Shown in pieces: positions 47,182 to 58,310 of a stretch of 64,000 bases of DNA (its first letter is position 1; each line of letters opens with the position of its first letter). Where the stretch lies: the NCBI GenBank assembly GCA_032622095.1, contig CP136062.1:151026875-151090874 (forward strand), given 5' to 3'. Below the pieces are notes generated by a model. It saw only the letters and a program-made list of their open reading frames with translations, did no database searches and was not told where the DNA came from. The stretch is from Siphonodentalium dalli (lineage: Eukaryota; Mollusca; Scaphopoda; Gadilida; Siphonodentaliidae). Position numbers and translations under genes: made by a program.

Positions 47182-47470
47182 CTTCAGCATGTGGTGTGGG
47201 ATCGGGTTACTATCGATGCTACCCATATGTGTTATAAGCACTAAATGCTGCCATCATTCACAAGTCAACAGGCTGGAGAGCTGGAGGCCAGCTTCAATAT
47301 AATACACTTGGCATTATTATCGTCACGCTCGCGGCAATTATCCAGAACTAACTCTTTTTTGGCAGTCAATTATCTTTTATGACTAATATGAATATTTCGA
47401 TGAAAGTGTTCATTCTTTAGAACAAATGACCACAAATTGGCCACTTTGCTGGATGAACGAAGGCCATGTT
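47182..47470 (+). repeat. Segmental duplication of ~290 bp, copy 1
   Basis: This matches 48537-48845: 'cttcagcatgtggtg', 'gatgctacccat', 'gcactaaatg', 'acacttggcatt', 'atccagaact', 'aattatcttttatgactaa', 'aacaaatgaccacaaattgg'. Confidence 0.85.
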
Positions 47471-47971
47471 AGCCGAGCAAATGTGATGCGGGGCTTGTAG
47501 TCACCGCGGGCAATGCAGTGGAGTGATAATTATAACTTATATAAGTCTTATAACATGGAGGTTTATACTTCGAAACAAAATACACAATATGCATAACTCC
47601 TCAACATATTATCTGGCAAATAGGTTCATATTGGGCCAAAATATTCACATAGGTCTATATTGCCATAATATTGGACTTACTTGATTCTAAAATAGGCCCA
47701 TTGTGGACTTATATACGTTATTCAGTTTTATGGCGCGGACCACAGTGAAAACACTTTATAAAGAGTTTACATTTGGTAAGTCGATTTAGGTTCATATATA
47801 GCGTAAAAAAATCTCGATATGGCCGATATGGGCTAATTTATGTATTTGGAATAAATTCAACATGATGATATGGGTTTTTGGAATAAATTCAACATGATCT
47901 TATTTTCAGTAGAACAGGCTGGCCTACTATAGCAGCGGAACTCGTGATAATAATTTATACAATTATCAATA

Positions 47972-48311
47972 TTAAAGACATATTATGGACTTGTTCGGGT
48001 GTGTGAAACTGATAAGTTAGTATTCAGGCCCTATGCCAACTAGTGGAATGTAGCATTCTAATAATATCGCCGAAAAATCGTCTGAAATTTGCTCAATTGT
48101 AAATATTTACTTCTCGATTCGGGACGCAACTATCGGCGATAAACAAACGAAAGCGATTTCGACATCGAGAGTCACTGCATTTAATTCATATATAAGAATG
48201 GCGGTGTGTATTGTAAATCTGGATATAATTTGTGTACAAATAACTACTTTCAGCAAATTATTCTCCATTTCTATTTGATCACCCAAATCGGAGTGTTTCA
48301 CATCACTTTAA
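47972..48311. mobile_element. Dispersed element, family D, copy 2
   Basis: See 14026-14425. It starts TTAAAG and ends CTTTAA. It lies between the two copies of the 290-bp segmental duplication. Confidence 0.8.
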
Positions 48312-48477
48312 CGACACGCCCCTGTGATTGGGACGTAACATCGACATGTTAAACGGACATACATGGAGCATAGGAACCTCAAACTGGAAACAGATAAGCT
48401 TTATATCCTGGGTTCCTGTGAACAAATGCCAGGCATAACAAGTTCCCATCTGTTTTAAAGTTTTCGCGCAGATTTTA

Positions 48478-48536
48478 GATAAACGCTCTTTATTTTTCCA
48501 TACCAGGAATAAACTAGATATGAACGCTCTTTATTC
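48478..48536 (+). repeat. Paired aacgctctttatt motifs
   Basis: 'aaacgctctttatttttcca' and 'gaacgctctttatt' lie 40 bp apart. The same word, in either orientation, is found near 13.7, 15.3, 34.4, 38.9, 40.6, 49.5 and 63.5 kb. Confidence 0.7.
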
Positions 48537-48845
48537 TCTTCAGCATGTGGTGCGGTCTCGGGTTACCGTCGATGCTATCCACGTGTTATATGCACTAAAT
48601 GATGCCGTCACTCGCAAGTCAGCAGGCTGTGCACAGAGAGCTGGAGAATGCAATCGATCTAAATAAAGTACACTTGGCATTGTTAGTGGCATGCACGCTA
48701 GGAGAAAATATCCAGAACTTACTCTTTTTTTGTCGGTCAATTATCTTTTATGACTAAGAAATATTTTAATGAAAGTCTGTGAAAGCGTTCATTCTTTTGA
48801 ACAAATGACCACAAATTGGCCTGTTTGTTGAGAGAACGACCCGCC
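48537..48845 (+). repeat. Segmental duplication of ~290 bp, copy 2
   Basis: See 47182-47470. Followed at 48890-49030 by a weak family G segment (acagttggaaattg). Confidence 0.85.
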
Positions 48846-49267
48846 ATCCAAAACGGAGCCAATGTGGTATACAGCCAAAATGTTCAACAGTTGGAAATTG
48901 ACACACCATTAGTTTGACATTTCAGTCAAAAACTTGTAGATTGAAATTGTTCTAATAATTTGGTTATCTAACCAGTATTTAATGTGAACTCTAATTGATG
49001 TTGTTCAGTTGTTGACAAACAGTTGAATATTTGTTTGTCTCCCCGAAAAATTAATTTTAGCCTTCCGTTGATTAGTTTGTGTGTCCGTCACACATTATGG
49101 GTACCCTCGTTGTGTATAATCAACTCCTCTCGCAGTTTCGAATGTAGAGAATTGAAACTTTAGGATATTGTTACCAATATATTGCTGATGTTGAACATGT
49201 GCACCACGTTAAAAAAACATTTCACTGAGTTATTCCCCGTGCTTGACTTAGAAAATATTGTACCATT

Positions 49268-49799
49268 TTAAAGATAAGTGCGGCGTTGGTGGTGGGTATG
49301 CTGTTAAAATATTCACTTCCGTAAAAAACCGCCAAAAACAGAAAGAATAGTAACATATTATAGACAGATTTTGTTCTTATAACAATCAGAAATATGGCAT
49401 GAACAGTATGTTATTGTCAAATGTTTTTTCCTTTGTTATGTAAACAAAAGCAAAATACGTTACAGAGCCTGGCTTTTGTTTAGATCCGGATATGGTAAAC
49501 ACAAAGAGCGTTATTTGTTACTGTTTTCCTGATATGGAAATAATAAAGATCGTTTATATCATTTGCGTGTGATTAGCCAATAGAATTGCGCCGTGTTGTG
49601 TAAACAGAAGCAAAACTAACCTAACCCTAGTAGGCTCTTGTTTACGTACACCATCGTACGTCTTGACGACAATATGCTATTTACGCGCTGATTATGTTTG
49701 GCATATGAACAAAACTAAATATATTTTAATATTCCTTATGTTGATGGGGATTTGAAGAAATATGAATATTTCTGCGACGAACGCCGCCCGTGCCTTTAA
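49268..49799. mobile_element. TIR element, family C, copy 2
   Basis: See 15092-15589. The terminal TTAAAG and CTTTAA are intact; the next TIR bases have diverged. It contains 'acaaagagcgttat' and 'ataataaagatcgttt'. Confidence 0.8.
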
Positions 49800-49853
49800 A
49801 GATCAAGTTCAAATTGTAGGGAATTCATCCTAGGGTGTACTTGCAATTAAGTT

Positions 49854-50494
49854 CAAAGGGGTACTGTACGCCAATTTCAATAAATTCCCGGTAACAATTG
49901 CGATCTAATATCAATATTATATTTAAAAATAACGTATTTGAGTCGACGATGTCTACTGAAAACGTTCCGGTTAACAGGCTATCATAAAAGTCAAATTGAA
50001 TTATTTAATATAAATGAATTTATGGCTGGAGTCATAAAATGGAGAATTATGCCATTACGAGTTACCGTTCTTAAAATCTCACATGTTGGGTGTCTTTTAT
50101 CGACGGCCGTTTACGACGAACATTATTGAGTTGCGAACAAAACATGTTACATGCAAAAGGAAGTCCCGCTATAACCAATTTGGGAAAAAAAGAGAAGAAA
50201 CAAGATTCATAAAGCGTCAAGTATTTTTATAGGGGGTGAGATTGTTCGATGGAAGAGATTGCAGGCATCAATTGAACTTCCGGTTCATCCTGCAACATGC
50301 GTCTTCTCCGGTGAAGGTCAAAACATGGCGCGTAGTTTGAAATCGTAATATTTTTATTTCCAAGATCAATATTTTCGTCGCTAAATTAGGTTTATACGAA
50401 ACTCATATAAACACGAACACAATCTAACTTGAAAGTTATGTCAATGGGAGTAAATAAAAAAAATTGCCTATCTCTGTGTACAGTACCCCTTTAA
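49854..50494. mobile_element. Element with ggggtactgtac / gtacagtacccc ends
   Basis: The left border reads caaaggggtactgtacgcc and the right border tgtgtacagtaccccttt. These tips equal those of family B, but the inner 600 bp is different and does not fold back. It may be a longer relative using the same ends. The right end abuts a family A element (TTTAAAGG shared). The frame 49938-50129 has no recognised domain. Confidence 0.65.
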
Positions 50495-50972
50495 AGGTAC
50501 TCAATCCGTAAAGAGGGTCCCCATCTCAACAGATTCCAACAACAACAATCCGATCAGAGGGTCCTATATTACTATTTATTTGGCTTTGGGGGTAAAAAAT
50601 ATTTGATTCGAGTCGAGGAACCCATCAAACAAAGCTCAGAGTTATTAGATATTGATTTTTGAAATTTGTTTTGTTCTCGAGATGAGTACTAATAAATGCC
50701 GTAATCTGCTCTGGATGTGTACTCCAAATCTATTCAAACAGACAAGGATGGATAACTCTAAAATCAAGTGGTAATTTTAACGCAATTTTGACTGAGTTCT
50801 GGGCCAGATAGTATTCCCGATAATGAAAAATAATAGATTTCTAAAATCGATATCTAACAAATCTGAGCTTTGATGGGTGACTTCCTCGACTCGAATCAAA
50901 TATTTTTGACCCCCGAAGCCATTGAAATAGTAATTGAGAGGAGTTTTATCGGATTGAGTACCTTTAAGGGGT
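50491..50972. mobile_element. TIR element, family A, ~480 bp, well preserved
   Basis: The left end 'tttaaaggtactcaatccg' and the right end 'cggattgagtacctttaa' are inverted. Inner arm words 'ttcgagtcgaggaaccca' and 'cctcgactcgaatcaaata' pair. This is the clearest family A copy. Confidence 0.88.
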
Positions 50973-51140
50973 AATGCTATAGGCGTGTGTGGAGACGGCT
51001 GTCGCGTAATACCTCAAGACATATTAAATGTCTAGATACTTCCCCACGACATGATTTACCAAACAAAAGCTGCTTGTTTAACTTGTATGGCACAAGCAGG
51101 GGGTTTGGGCAATTCTTGCATGCTATTTTAAAGTGATATT

Positions 51141-51494
51141 TTAAAGTGGTACTGTACACTAAATCCGGCCATTTGTGGAACCATCTCCTTTTATACTCAA
51201 CATAATATATACAACAAATGAATGACTTTGAGCCATGCATTAGTGCAAAATACACTCATGTGCTCTATGAAAGATATAAACAACATGGTAATTATAATGA
51301 AAATGAATAAATGGCTGGAGTTATACATTCATTTTCATTATAAATACCATGTTGTTCGCATCGTTCATAGAGCACATGAGTGTATTTCGCACTAATACAT
51401 GGCTCAAATTCAATCATTTGTTGCATATAATATGTTGAGGTTAAAAGGAAATGGTTCCATAAATGGCCGGATTTAGTGTACAGTACCCCTTTAA
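51141..51494. mobile_element. Foldback TIR element, family B (TTAAAG...CCCCTTTAA), 354 bp
   Basis: Nearly the whole element is one palindrome: 'ggtactgtacactaaatccg', 'atactcaacataatatata', 'gcattagtgcaaaatacact', 'catgtgctctatgaa' and 'caacatggtaattataatga' recur complementary on the right. The centre is near 51310. Partial copies lie at 51.95 and 61.9-62.3 kb. The 92-codon minus frame here is by-product. Confidence 0.9.
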
Positions 51495-51590
51495 GAAATA
51501 ATTGTCAAAAGAAAGTTCATATTTGCGATTAACATCTTGGCACTTATTTCAACAATAGCGTTAGCATAAGACATTTTCGACGTGCATGGT

Positions 51591-51823
51591 GCCCTGTGCC
51601 AATGCATTCTCTTATATATGCGAGTCGACCATAGGTCGCCTCGCATATATAAGAGAATGCATTGGCCTAAAAAAAACATTTTTCTTACATTCTTTAACAA
51701 TTTTATAATTTTGAATGTGTTAAGCCAATGCATTCTCTTATATATGCGAGGCGACCTATGGTCGACTCGCATATATAAGAGAATGCATTGGCACAGGGCC
51801 CTTCTGTTGGGTAAAGGGTTAAA
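51591..51823. mobile_element. PAL element (double hairpin), right part, with TTGGGTAAAGGGTTAA end
   Basis: Two near-perfect ~70-bp hairpins (51597-51667 and 51724-51794) are inverted copies of each other. Arms: 'ccaatgcattctcttatata' + 'tgcgag', tip 'cgaccataggtcg'. The right terminus TTGGGTAAAGGGTTAA (51808-51823) is the same as at 54900-54915. The left terminus is missing, so this copy is 5' truncated relative to the one at 54.5 kb. Confidence 0.88.
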
Positions 51824-51945
51824 TTTGTTTTATGTCCTATTTAGACATTTTCATCATTAGTTTTACACAAATGTTTTATCATGTTCTGGAATAAAGTTAC
51901 ATAATGGAGTTGCTAAGGTCGTCGAAAGGTGAACGTTAAAGGCTC

Positions 51946-52226
51946 TTTAATAAATGGGGACTGTACACTAAATTCGGCCATTTATGGGACCAGCTCCTGT
52001 TATACTCAACATAATATATGCAACAAATGAATTAATTTGAGCCTGGATTGGTGCAAAACACACTCATGTGCTCTATGAACGATGCAGACAACATGGTAAT
52101 TATAATGAATATGAGTTTATGTAACTTTATGACTCGAGTCATTAACTCATGTTTATTATAATTACCATGTTGTTTAATCGTTCATATATAAAAGGAGATG
52201 GTCCCATAATTGACCGGATTTAGATC
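51946..52226. mobile_element. Family B element, partially deleted copy
   Basis: 'ggggactgtacactaaattc' to 'accatgttgtttaatcgttc' follows family B. The right arm lacks the 'gagcacatgagtgtattt' part and ends 'tgaccggatttagatctg'. Confidence 0.85.
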
Positions 52227-52449
52227 TGAACTCAAATGTTATCAGTTCATATATATTGCCGCATATTGTATAATGTTTTGTTTCGTATTTAGTTTATCAG
52301 AATCGTTTAATTACCAAATAATAATGCTAACCATGTGCACTGTCAACTCTAGTAAAAAAAAAATTCCAAAACGTGTAATATTGTTCGGCACCGAGATTAT
52401 ATCGGTCGGCACGTCGAATATTTGCTAGGCCGCCAAATATTCCAAGTGG

Positions 52450-52608
52450 TGAAAAATAACAGATTTTAAAAATCGATATATGATAACGCTGAGGTTTGAA
52501 GGGGTGGGTTCCTCGACTCGAACAAATATATGTTACCCCCGAAGCCAAAGAAATAGTAATTAAGAAATAGTAATTTAGGGGCGTTAATTCGGATTATATC
52601 TTTAAATA
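52450..52608 (+). mobile_element. Family A element, right-end fragment
   Basis: 'cagattttaaaaatcgatat', 'ttcctcgactcgaa', 'cccgaagccaaagaaatagt' (the last part doubled) and 'gcgttaattcggatta'. The left part is missing. Confidence 0.8.
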
Positions 52609-52649
52609 TTCTTCCAATTAAATTGGCATAATTGTGTTGTCCTTAATTA

Positions 52650-53365
52650 ATATTTCCTTCATATATGTTGTCGTTCAGCAATGATTCTCAGTATAAATTG
52701 TTCCTGAACATTAGTATCATCGTCTATAATCTGCCCTCGACGGTGGCGACTTTGAGTATGATAGCACTATGTGGGAGTGACAGTGAAACAAAATTGAGTC
52801 AAGCTAATGGGTTCGCTATAATACCTTACGAAAACATAAATAACATTGGTATAATTATATCTACCCGAAGGCTGTCCGATAATTCAATTGAAAATGGATC
52901 TTAATTGTGGCGAAAGTTAACACAGTCATTGGTTTGGACGCATTTCGGGTTTGAAAATTATGTAGTTAATGTCCATGTTAATTAAATAAAGTATACAGTA
53001 AATATTAATATGTGTTGTTAATTCTTTCAAAATACGAAACTATGTCCTATTTGGCGATTTGATAGCAGCATACAGTTTTCGTTCGTAGCTACGAAGGATA
53101 ACTCTACGTTGAGAAAATACTCAGATATTCTGACTTGGATGATTTATTCGGTATTTAGTCATAGAGCGGTCATTTAAAATATAATGTATTCGATATATTT
53201 GTTTCATTACCGTGCAGCCCTGCCTCGACCCCACTGTATTTTTTCAATAATCTGCAATGATGCGGTTATGTATAAGCTGGACTATACACCTGTTCGTTCA
53301 GACATATTAAATGTCACGTTTTTCATGGAACATCGAGCATCAGACTGATAACTTTACAAATGGAT
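52650..53365 (+). repeat. Duplicated segment carrying the empty TTAA site
   Basis: 52650-52735 matches 54355-54455 ('tttccttcatatatgttgt', 'ttcagcaatgattctcagta', 'aatctgcc.tcga'). 53225-53355 matches 54465-54525 plus 54916-54965 ('gatgcggttatgtata', 'tacacctgttcgttcagaca', then 'ttaa' and 'tttttcatggaacatcgagc'). At 53307-53310 there is one plain TTAA where the other copy has the PAL element. 490 bp present here between the two blocks is absent from the other copy. Confidence 0.8.
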
Positions 53366-53631
53366 ACTCTAACCACTTACGTGTGATATAGCATTGATCC
53401 ACCGCAAAATCATGGCATTGAGTTTCTGTTTCACTGCCTCACTATCTCAATGATATTTCATTCTCCAAATTTATTTCCGCAAAATGCACGCATCGCATAC
53501 CTTATATACACATTGGTATTATCTGAAGGCTAATATTTCTGTCAGCTTAGTTGTTTTTGTTTTTTGTTTCTGTGCTTTTACTTTTCTTATCTTTAATTAA
53601 TTTTTCGCTTATTTTTTTTTATGTTGGTTTT

Positions 53632-54225
53632 AGGATAGGATAGGATAGGATATTTTATTTCAATATACACATATTAATGCATAATACATTTGACAAATAT
53701 TATATTGTATATTCGAGGGGGTGGCATAGTCAGACTAGACTGTCTTACTGCCACCCCCTTAAAGAAGAAAAGATGTTACGATAGGCGGTCAAGATTTCTT
53801 GTACAATGCACGGCTATATAATTATGTATCACACAATGGTTGCATTTAACTGGATTATATACATGGAGGGTATACGTCTATATAAATCGCTTATTGGTTA
53901 CTCGATGGTTTGTCTCTTTCTTGTCAGTGGGATGTTCCTTGAAAGTCGAGTAGGAATGTGCCGAGTGAGGTTGAGGATTGCGATATAGGGGAAGTCACTT
54001 ATTGACGAGCTACCACACAGTGGGGACATCTTTGATTGTTGCATTTAATTGTTGCAGCATGTTTTTTCATGCAATCGGCATGTAAACGCCGTTTGAATGT
54101 GTGTCTGGATTGGTATGATTTAAATTCGTTATCTAAGTTGTTCCATATAGTTGGAAAAGAATGGAATGGTAGTTTTTTTTTAATAGTGGGTGCTTTTGCC
54201 GGGTGTCTGGTCCGGTTTTATTTTT
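53632..54225 (-). mobile_element. LINE 3' end: C terminus of ORF2, 3' UTR hairpin and (ATCCT)n tail
   Basis: On the minus strand a frame closing at 53999 reads HPAKAPTIKKKLPFHSF, then PTIWNNLDNEFKSYQS, RHTFKRRL and CNNQRCPHC: the end of a reverse-transcriptase ORF of the CR1/L2-like or Jockey-like kind (WN.L, FKRRL, C-x4-C-x2-C). Then comes a ~240-bp 3' UTR with an 11-bp stem (agggggtggca, 53714-53758), a 'gaaataaaat' word and a tail of four ATCCT units (53636-53655). The 5' part is missing. This is a dead truncated insertion. I cannot fix the clade. Confidence 0.8.
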
Positions 54226-54525
54226 AGGAGCTCTATCTATCTCTCTTCTTTTTTTTTGTATACATAATTAAATATATTTGATCACGAAGCATGTAACTAC
54301 AAGAAAAGCTGTATATATACTCTTCTATGATGGATGCAAATAAAGCATCATCTCTTATTTCCTTCACATATGTTATTGTTCAGCAACTATTCTCGGTATA
54401 AACTGTTCTTGAATATTAGTATTATTGTCTATATAATCTGCCATCGACCACATTCACTGTAGATTTTCAATAAACTGCAATAATGCGGTTATGTATAAAA
54501 ATATACACCTGTTCGTTCAGACACA

Positions 54526-54915
54526 TTAACCCTTTACCCAAGAAACCGGTCAAAAACGGCCAAATAAAGCTGCAACAGCCTAAATTATCTTGGGTCTGTC
54601 TCAATAACACCATACAAATATGGATATCATTGGAACCGGCTCATTGACCACATTATGATGGTTACAGTTATGCCCTGTGCCAATGCATTCTCTTATATAT
54701 GCAAGTCGACCATAGGTCGCCTCGCATATATAAGAGAATGCATTGGCCTAAACAAAATATTTTTTTAACACTTTTTACCATTTTTTCTTACAATTTTATA
54801 ATTTTTAATGTGTTAAGCCAATGCATTCTCTTATATATGCGAGGCGACCTATGGTCGACTCGCATATATAAGAGAATGCATTGGCACAGGGCCGTTCTGT
54901 TGGGTAAAGGGTTAA
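54526..54915. mobile_element. PAL element, complete 390-bp copy flanked by TTAA (piggyBac-like MITE)
   Basis: The ends TTAACCCTTTACCCAA and TTGGGTAAAGGGTTAA are a perfect 16-bp inverted repeat counting the TTAA. Inside are the two ~70-bp hairpins (about 54677-54747 and 54816-54886), nearly identical to those at 51.6 kb, separated by a T-rich spacer. A paralogous stretch at 53225-53355 has the same flanks with a single TTAA and no insert. TTAA target duplication and CCC-beginning ends are the mark of the piggyBac superfamily. There is no transposase inside, so the element is non-autonomous. Confidence 0.9.
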
Positions 54916-54965
54916 ATATCCTTTTTTTTCCTGGAGCACCGTAGCATACTGATGAGTTTACGACT

Positions 54966-55605
54966 TACCTGACACCTACCCGCAATAAGTCTTATCACGC
55001 ATGCTGAGATTTTCAGCATTTAGTTGCCTATCATTTTGATTGCGGTTTCCATAAATACTAAGGAATTTCGTTTCCTGCTTGTCGGGTCAGTAACGATGGT
55101 GATAAATAACTTCAAAACAGTCTGATACGAATCCACGGCGGTTGTAATCTGGTCGAGTTTCAACTTTTAACAGTTATAACCTTCAAAATGCATTTCTTAT
55201 TTGTGCCACACAGTCCACACTATTTGAACAATTTCCCCCGACATTATTCACATCATCGGTGGGGGGATGCTGGGCACGCAAATAAGCACAATTTTGCTTT
55301 TAGTTAAGGGCTAACACAATTGTAATAACAACTTTTAAAAATAATGAACTTGAGAAAAATGAGCACTCTTTATAACAGTCCTAAAACGATTTGTTTTCTC
55401 AATAGCTATAACTTTGGCTGTTCTGTGTAACTTATTTCCTTGGGGTTTAAAACAAATTATTTTCACATCTCCATGCCTGCGTGGGCGATTGGGCGTTCAC
55501 ATGGAATGTGAAGTTTGATAATATGGCACTTTTAAGTCCGTGTATATGGAGGTTGGATAATTCGGTGCCAGTGAGTGTGTGGACTTGATTCATCTGTGAG
55601 ACTAT
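54966..55605. other. No gene seen
   Basis: Intergenic DNA without recognisable exons, TIRs or tandem repeats. Confidence 0.5.
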
Positions 55606-55611
55606 ATACAG

Positions 55612-56032
55612 CTAATACGCACACGATTGAATAGCGAAATATACTTACTCGGGTTTATGATTATATAGATTAGATAGCGATTGATACTCAAATCGGAGTA
55701 ACACGTCCAAGCGAGGTTAAGATTTAATTGATGAAATAATGGAAATATTTGAAGAAGTGTTAAATTGAGTAACCTTATGTACGACTGAATTTGATCACGT
55801 GTGCACGCATAATGGTGTTGTAAATTTTCTTTCATACAAATCATCGTCATTTCGTCAAAGTACGTTCTATATAGAGTTATCACCTTTACGATTAACTCAG
55901 GATAGGCCTACTCATTTCGAAATATAATCCTAATGGCATGCAGGTGTTATACTCCGATTGAATATCAATCGGTATCTAATCGTGAACCCCGATTAAATAA
56001 CTTTCGCTGTCTAACCGTGTGCGTATTAGGTG
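55612..56032. mobile_element. ~420-bp element with ~90-bp imperfect inverted arms
   Basis: 'ctaatacgcacac', 'atagcgaaa', 'gattagatagcgattgata' and 'tcggagtaacac' at 55612-55712 return inverted at 55944-56032 ('gtgttatactccga', 'tatcaatcggtatctaatc', 'accgtgtgcgtattag'). The minus-strand frame 55602-55883 has no domain. Confidence 0.7.
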
Positions 56033-56231
56033 CAATATACATGTAACGGAGCCATTCCGAGATGCAGCACCTCATCATTTAAAGATGTCATGTCCAATTC
56101 GACAAAACAAACACTCATCTGAACGTGTTCTCTACCGGGGAATAATGGAGCTGTCCGTGCACATGTCCACTAGTGGGAGGAGCGTACGGTTGCTAGGAGA
56201 CAATGAGTCTGCAGAAACAGTTTAATGATTT

Positions 56232-57990
56232 TACAGAACCAGGCGATATGCTAAAATACACCCGATAACATACATTCCATATGCCATATATAATACACCG
56301 AGAACATACATTCGATATGCTAAAATACACCCGATAACATACATTCCATATGCCATATATAATACACACGAGAACATACATTCGATATGCTACATAATAC
56401 ACCCGAGAACATACATTCGATATGCTTTATAATACACCCGAAAACATACATTCGATATGCTTTATAATACACCCGAGAACATACATTCGATATGCTTTAT
56501 AATACACCCGAGAACATACATTCGATATGCTTTATAATACACCCGAGAACATGCATTCGATATGCTTTATAATACACCCGAGAACATACATTCGATATGC
56601 TATATCATACACACGAGAACATACATCGATATGCTATATAATACACCCGAGAACATACATTCAATATGCTTTATAATACACCCGAAAACATACATTCGAT
56701 ATGCTTTATAATGCACCGGAGAACATACATTCGATATGCTTTATAATACACCCGAGAACATACATTCGATATGCTTTATAATACACCCGAGAACATACAT
56801 TCGATATGCTTTATAATACACCCGAGAACATACATTCGATATGCTTTATAATACACCCGAGAACATACATTCGATATGCTTTATAATACACCCGAGAACA
56901 TACATTCGATATGCTATATCATACACACGAGAACATACATTCGATATGCTTTATAATACACCCGAGAACATACATTCGATATGCTTTATAATACACCCGA
57001 GAACATACATTCGATATGCTTTATAATACACCCGAGAACATACATTCGATAAGCTTTATAATACACCCGAGAACATACATTCGATATGCTTTATAATACA
57101 CCCGAGAACATACATTCGATATGCTATATCACACACACGAGAACATACATTCGATATGCTTTATAATACACCCGAGAACATACATTCGATATGCTTTATA
57201 ATACACCCGAGAACATACATTCGATATGCTTTATAATACACCCGAGAACATACATTCGATATGCTTTATAATACACCCGAGAACATACATTCGATATGCT
57301 TTATAATACACCCGAGAACATACATTCGATATGCTTTATAATACACCCGAGAACATACATTCGATATGCTATATCATACACACGAGAACATACATTCGAT
57401 ATGCTTTATAATACACCCGAGAACATACATTCGATATGCTTTATAATACACCCAAGAACATGCATTCGATATGCTTTATAATACACCCGAGAACATACAT
57501 TCGATATGCTACATAATACACCCGAGAACATACATTCGATATGCTTTATAATACACCCGAGAACATACATTCGATATGCTTTATAATACACCCGAGAACA
57601 TACATTCGATATGCTTTATAATACACCCGAGAACATACATTCGATATGCTTTATAATACACCCGAGAACATACATTCGATATGCTTTATAATACACCCGA
57701 GAACATACATTCGATATGCTATATCATACACACGAGAACATGCATTCGATATGCTTTATAATACACCCGAGAACATACATCCGATATGCTTTATAATACA
57801 CCCGAGAACATGCATTCGATATGCTTTATAATACACCCGAGAACATACATTCGATATGCTACATAATACACCCGAGAACATACATTCGATATGCTATAAT
57901 AAACACGAGAACATACATTCGTTATGATATATACTACACCCGAGAACATACATTCATTATGCTATATAATACACCCGAGGACATACATTC
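56232..57990 (+). repeat. 35-bp minisatellite, about 50 units, with 350-bp higher-order repeat
   Basis: The unit is 'ttcgatatgctttataatac' + 'acccgagaacataca' (35 bp). Ends are degenerate and the core is nearly uniform. A variant with 'tatatcatacacacgag' sits at about 56601, 56915, 57125, 57370 and 57720 (steps 314, 210, 245, 350). A variant with 'tacataatacacccg' is at 57510 and 57860 (step 350). So the last 0.5 kb repeats as a ten-unit block. Since 35 is not a multiple of three, the short Met-starting frames are by-products, reading each unit in three frames in turn. There are no unique spacers, so it is not a CRISPR array. Confidence 0.97.
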
Positions 57991-58310
57991 GTTCTGAATT
58001 TAATTGTAAAACAAAAGACCAGTGTCATGCAAAATGATAAATAGTGTTATAATCATCAATGATTTTCCAACATGACGGCGCAAACGGCAGTTCATTATGA
58101 TTTGACAACAACAAAATTGTTTGAATATGGGCAATTTAACACTGAAAGTATATATAAAGTATATATGCAGGGATATTACAATTAGAGCGAACAAAGAAAT
58201 TTCTTTCCAGCTAGCGACCGGCTGAATTGCTGATTGGTAAAACATAACTGGGTTCATTTTTAACACGGGTAACGCCGAGAAATACAGCTAGTATTTTATA
58301 TATAATGCAT

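Noticed and set aside
51491-51860. Frames with ILLYMRGDLWSTRIYKRMHW
   Set aside because: They are translations of the PAL hairpin arms; the peptide appears on both strands because the DNA is palindromic.
56841-57831. Short Met-starting frames with a repeated NTPENIHSICFIIHPRT peptide
   Set aside because: They follow from a 35-bp unit read in three frames; they appear on both strands and stop wherever a variant unit occurs.
56232-57990. CRISPR-like regular repeats
   Set aside because: Units are contiguous with no unique spacers, and the surroundings are a spliced eukaryotic genome; it is a minisatellite.
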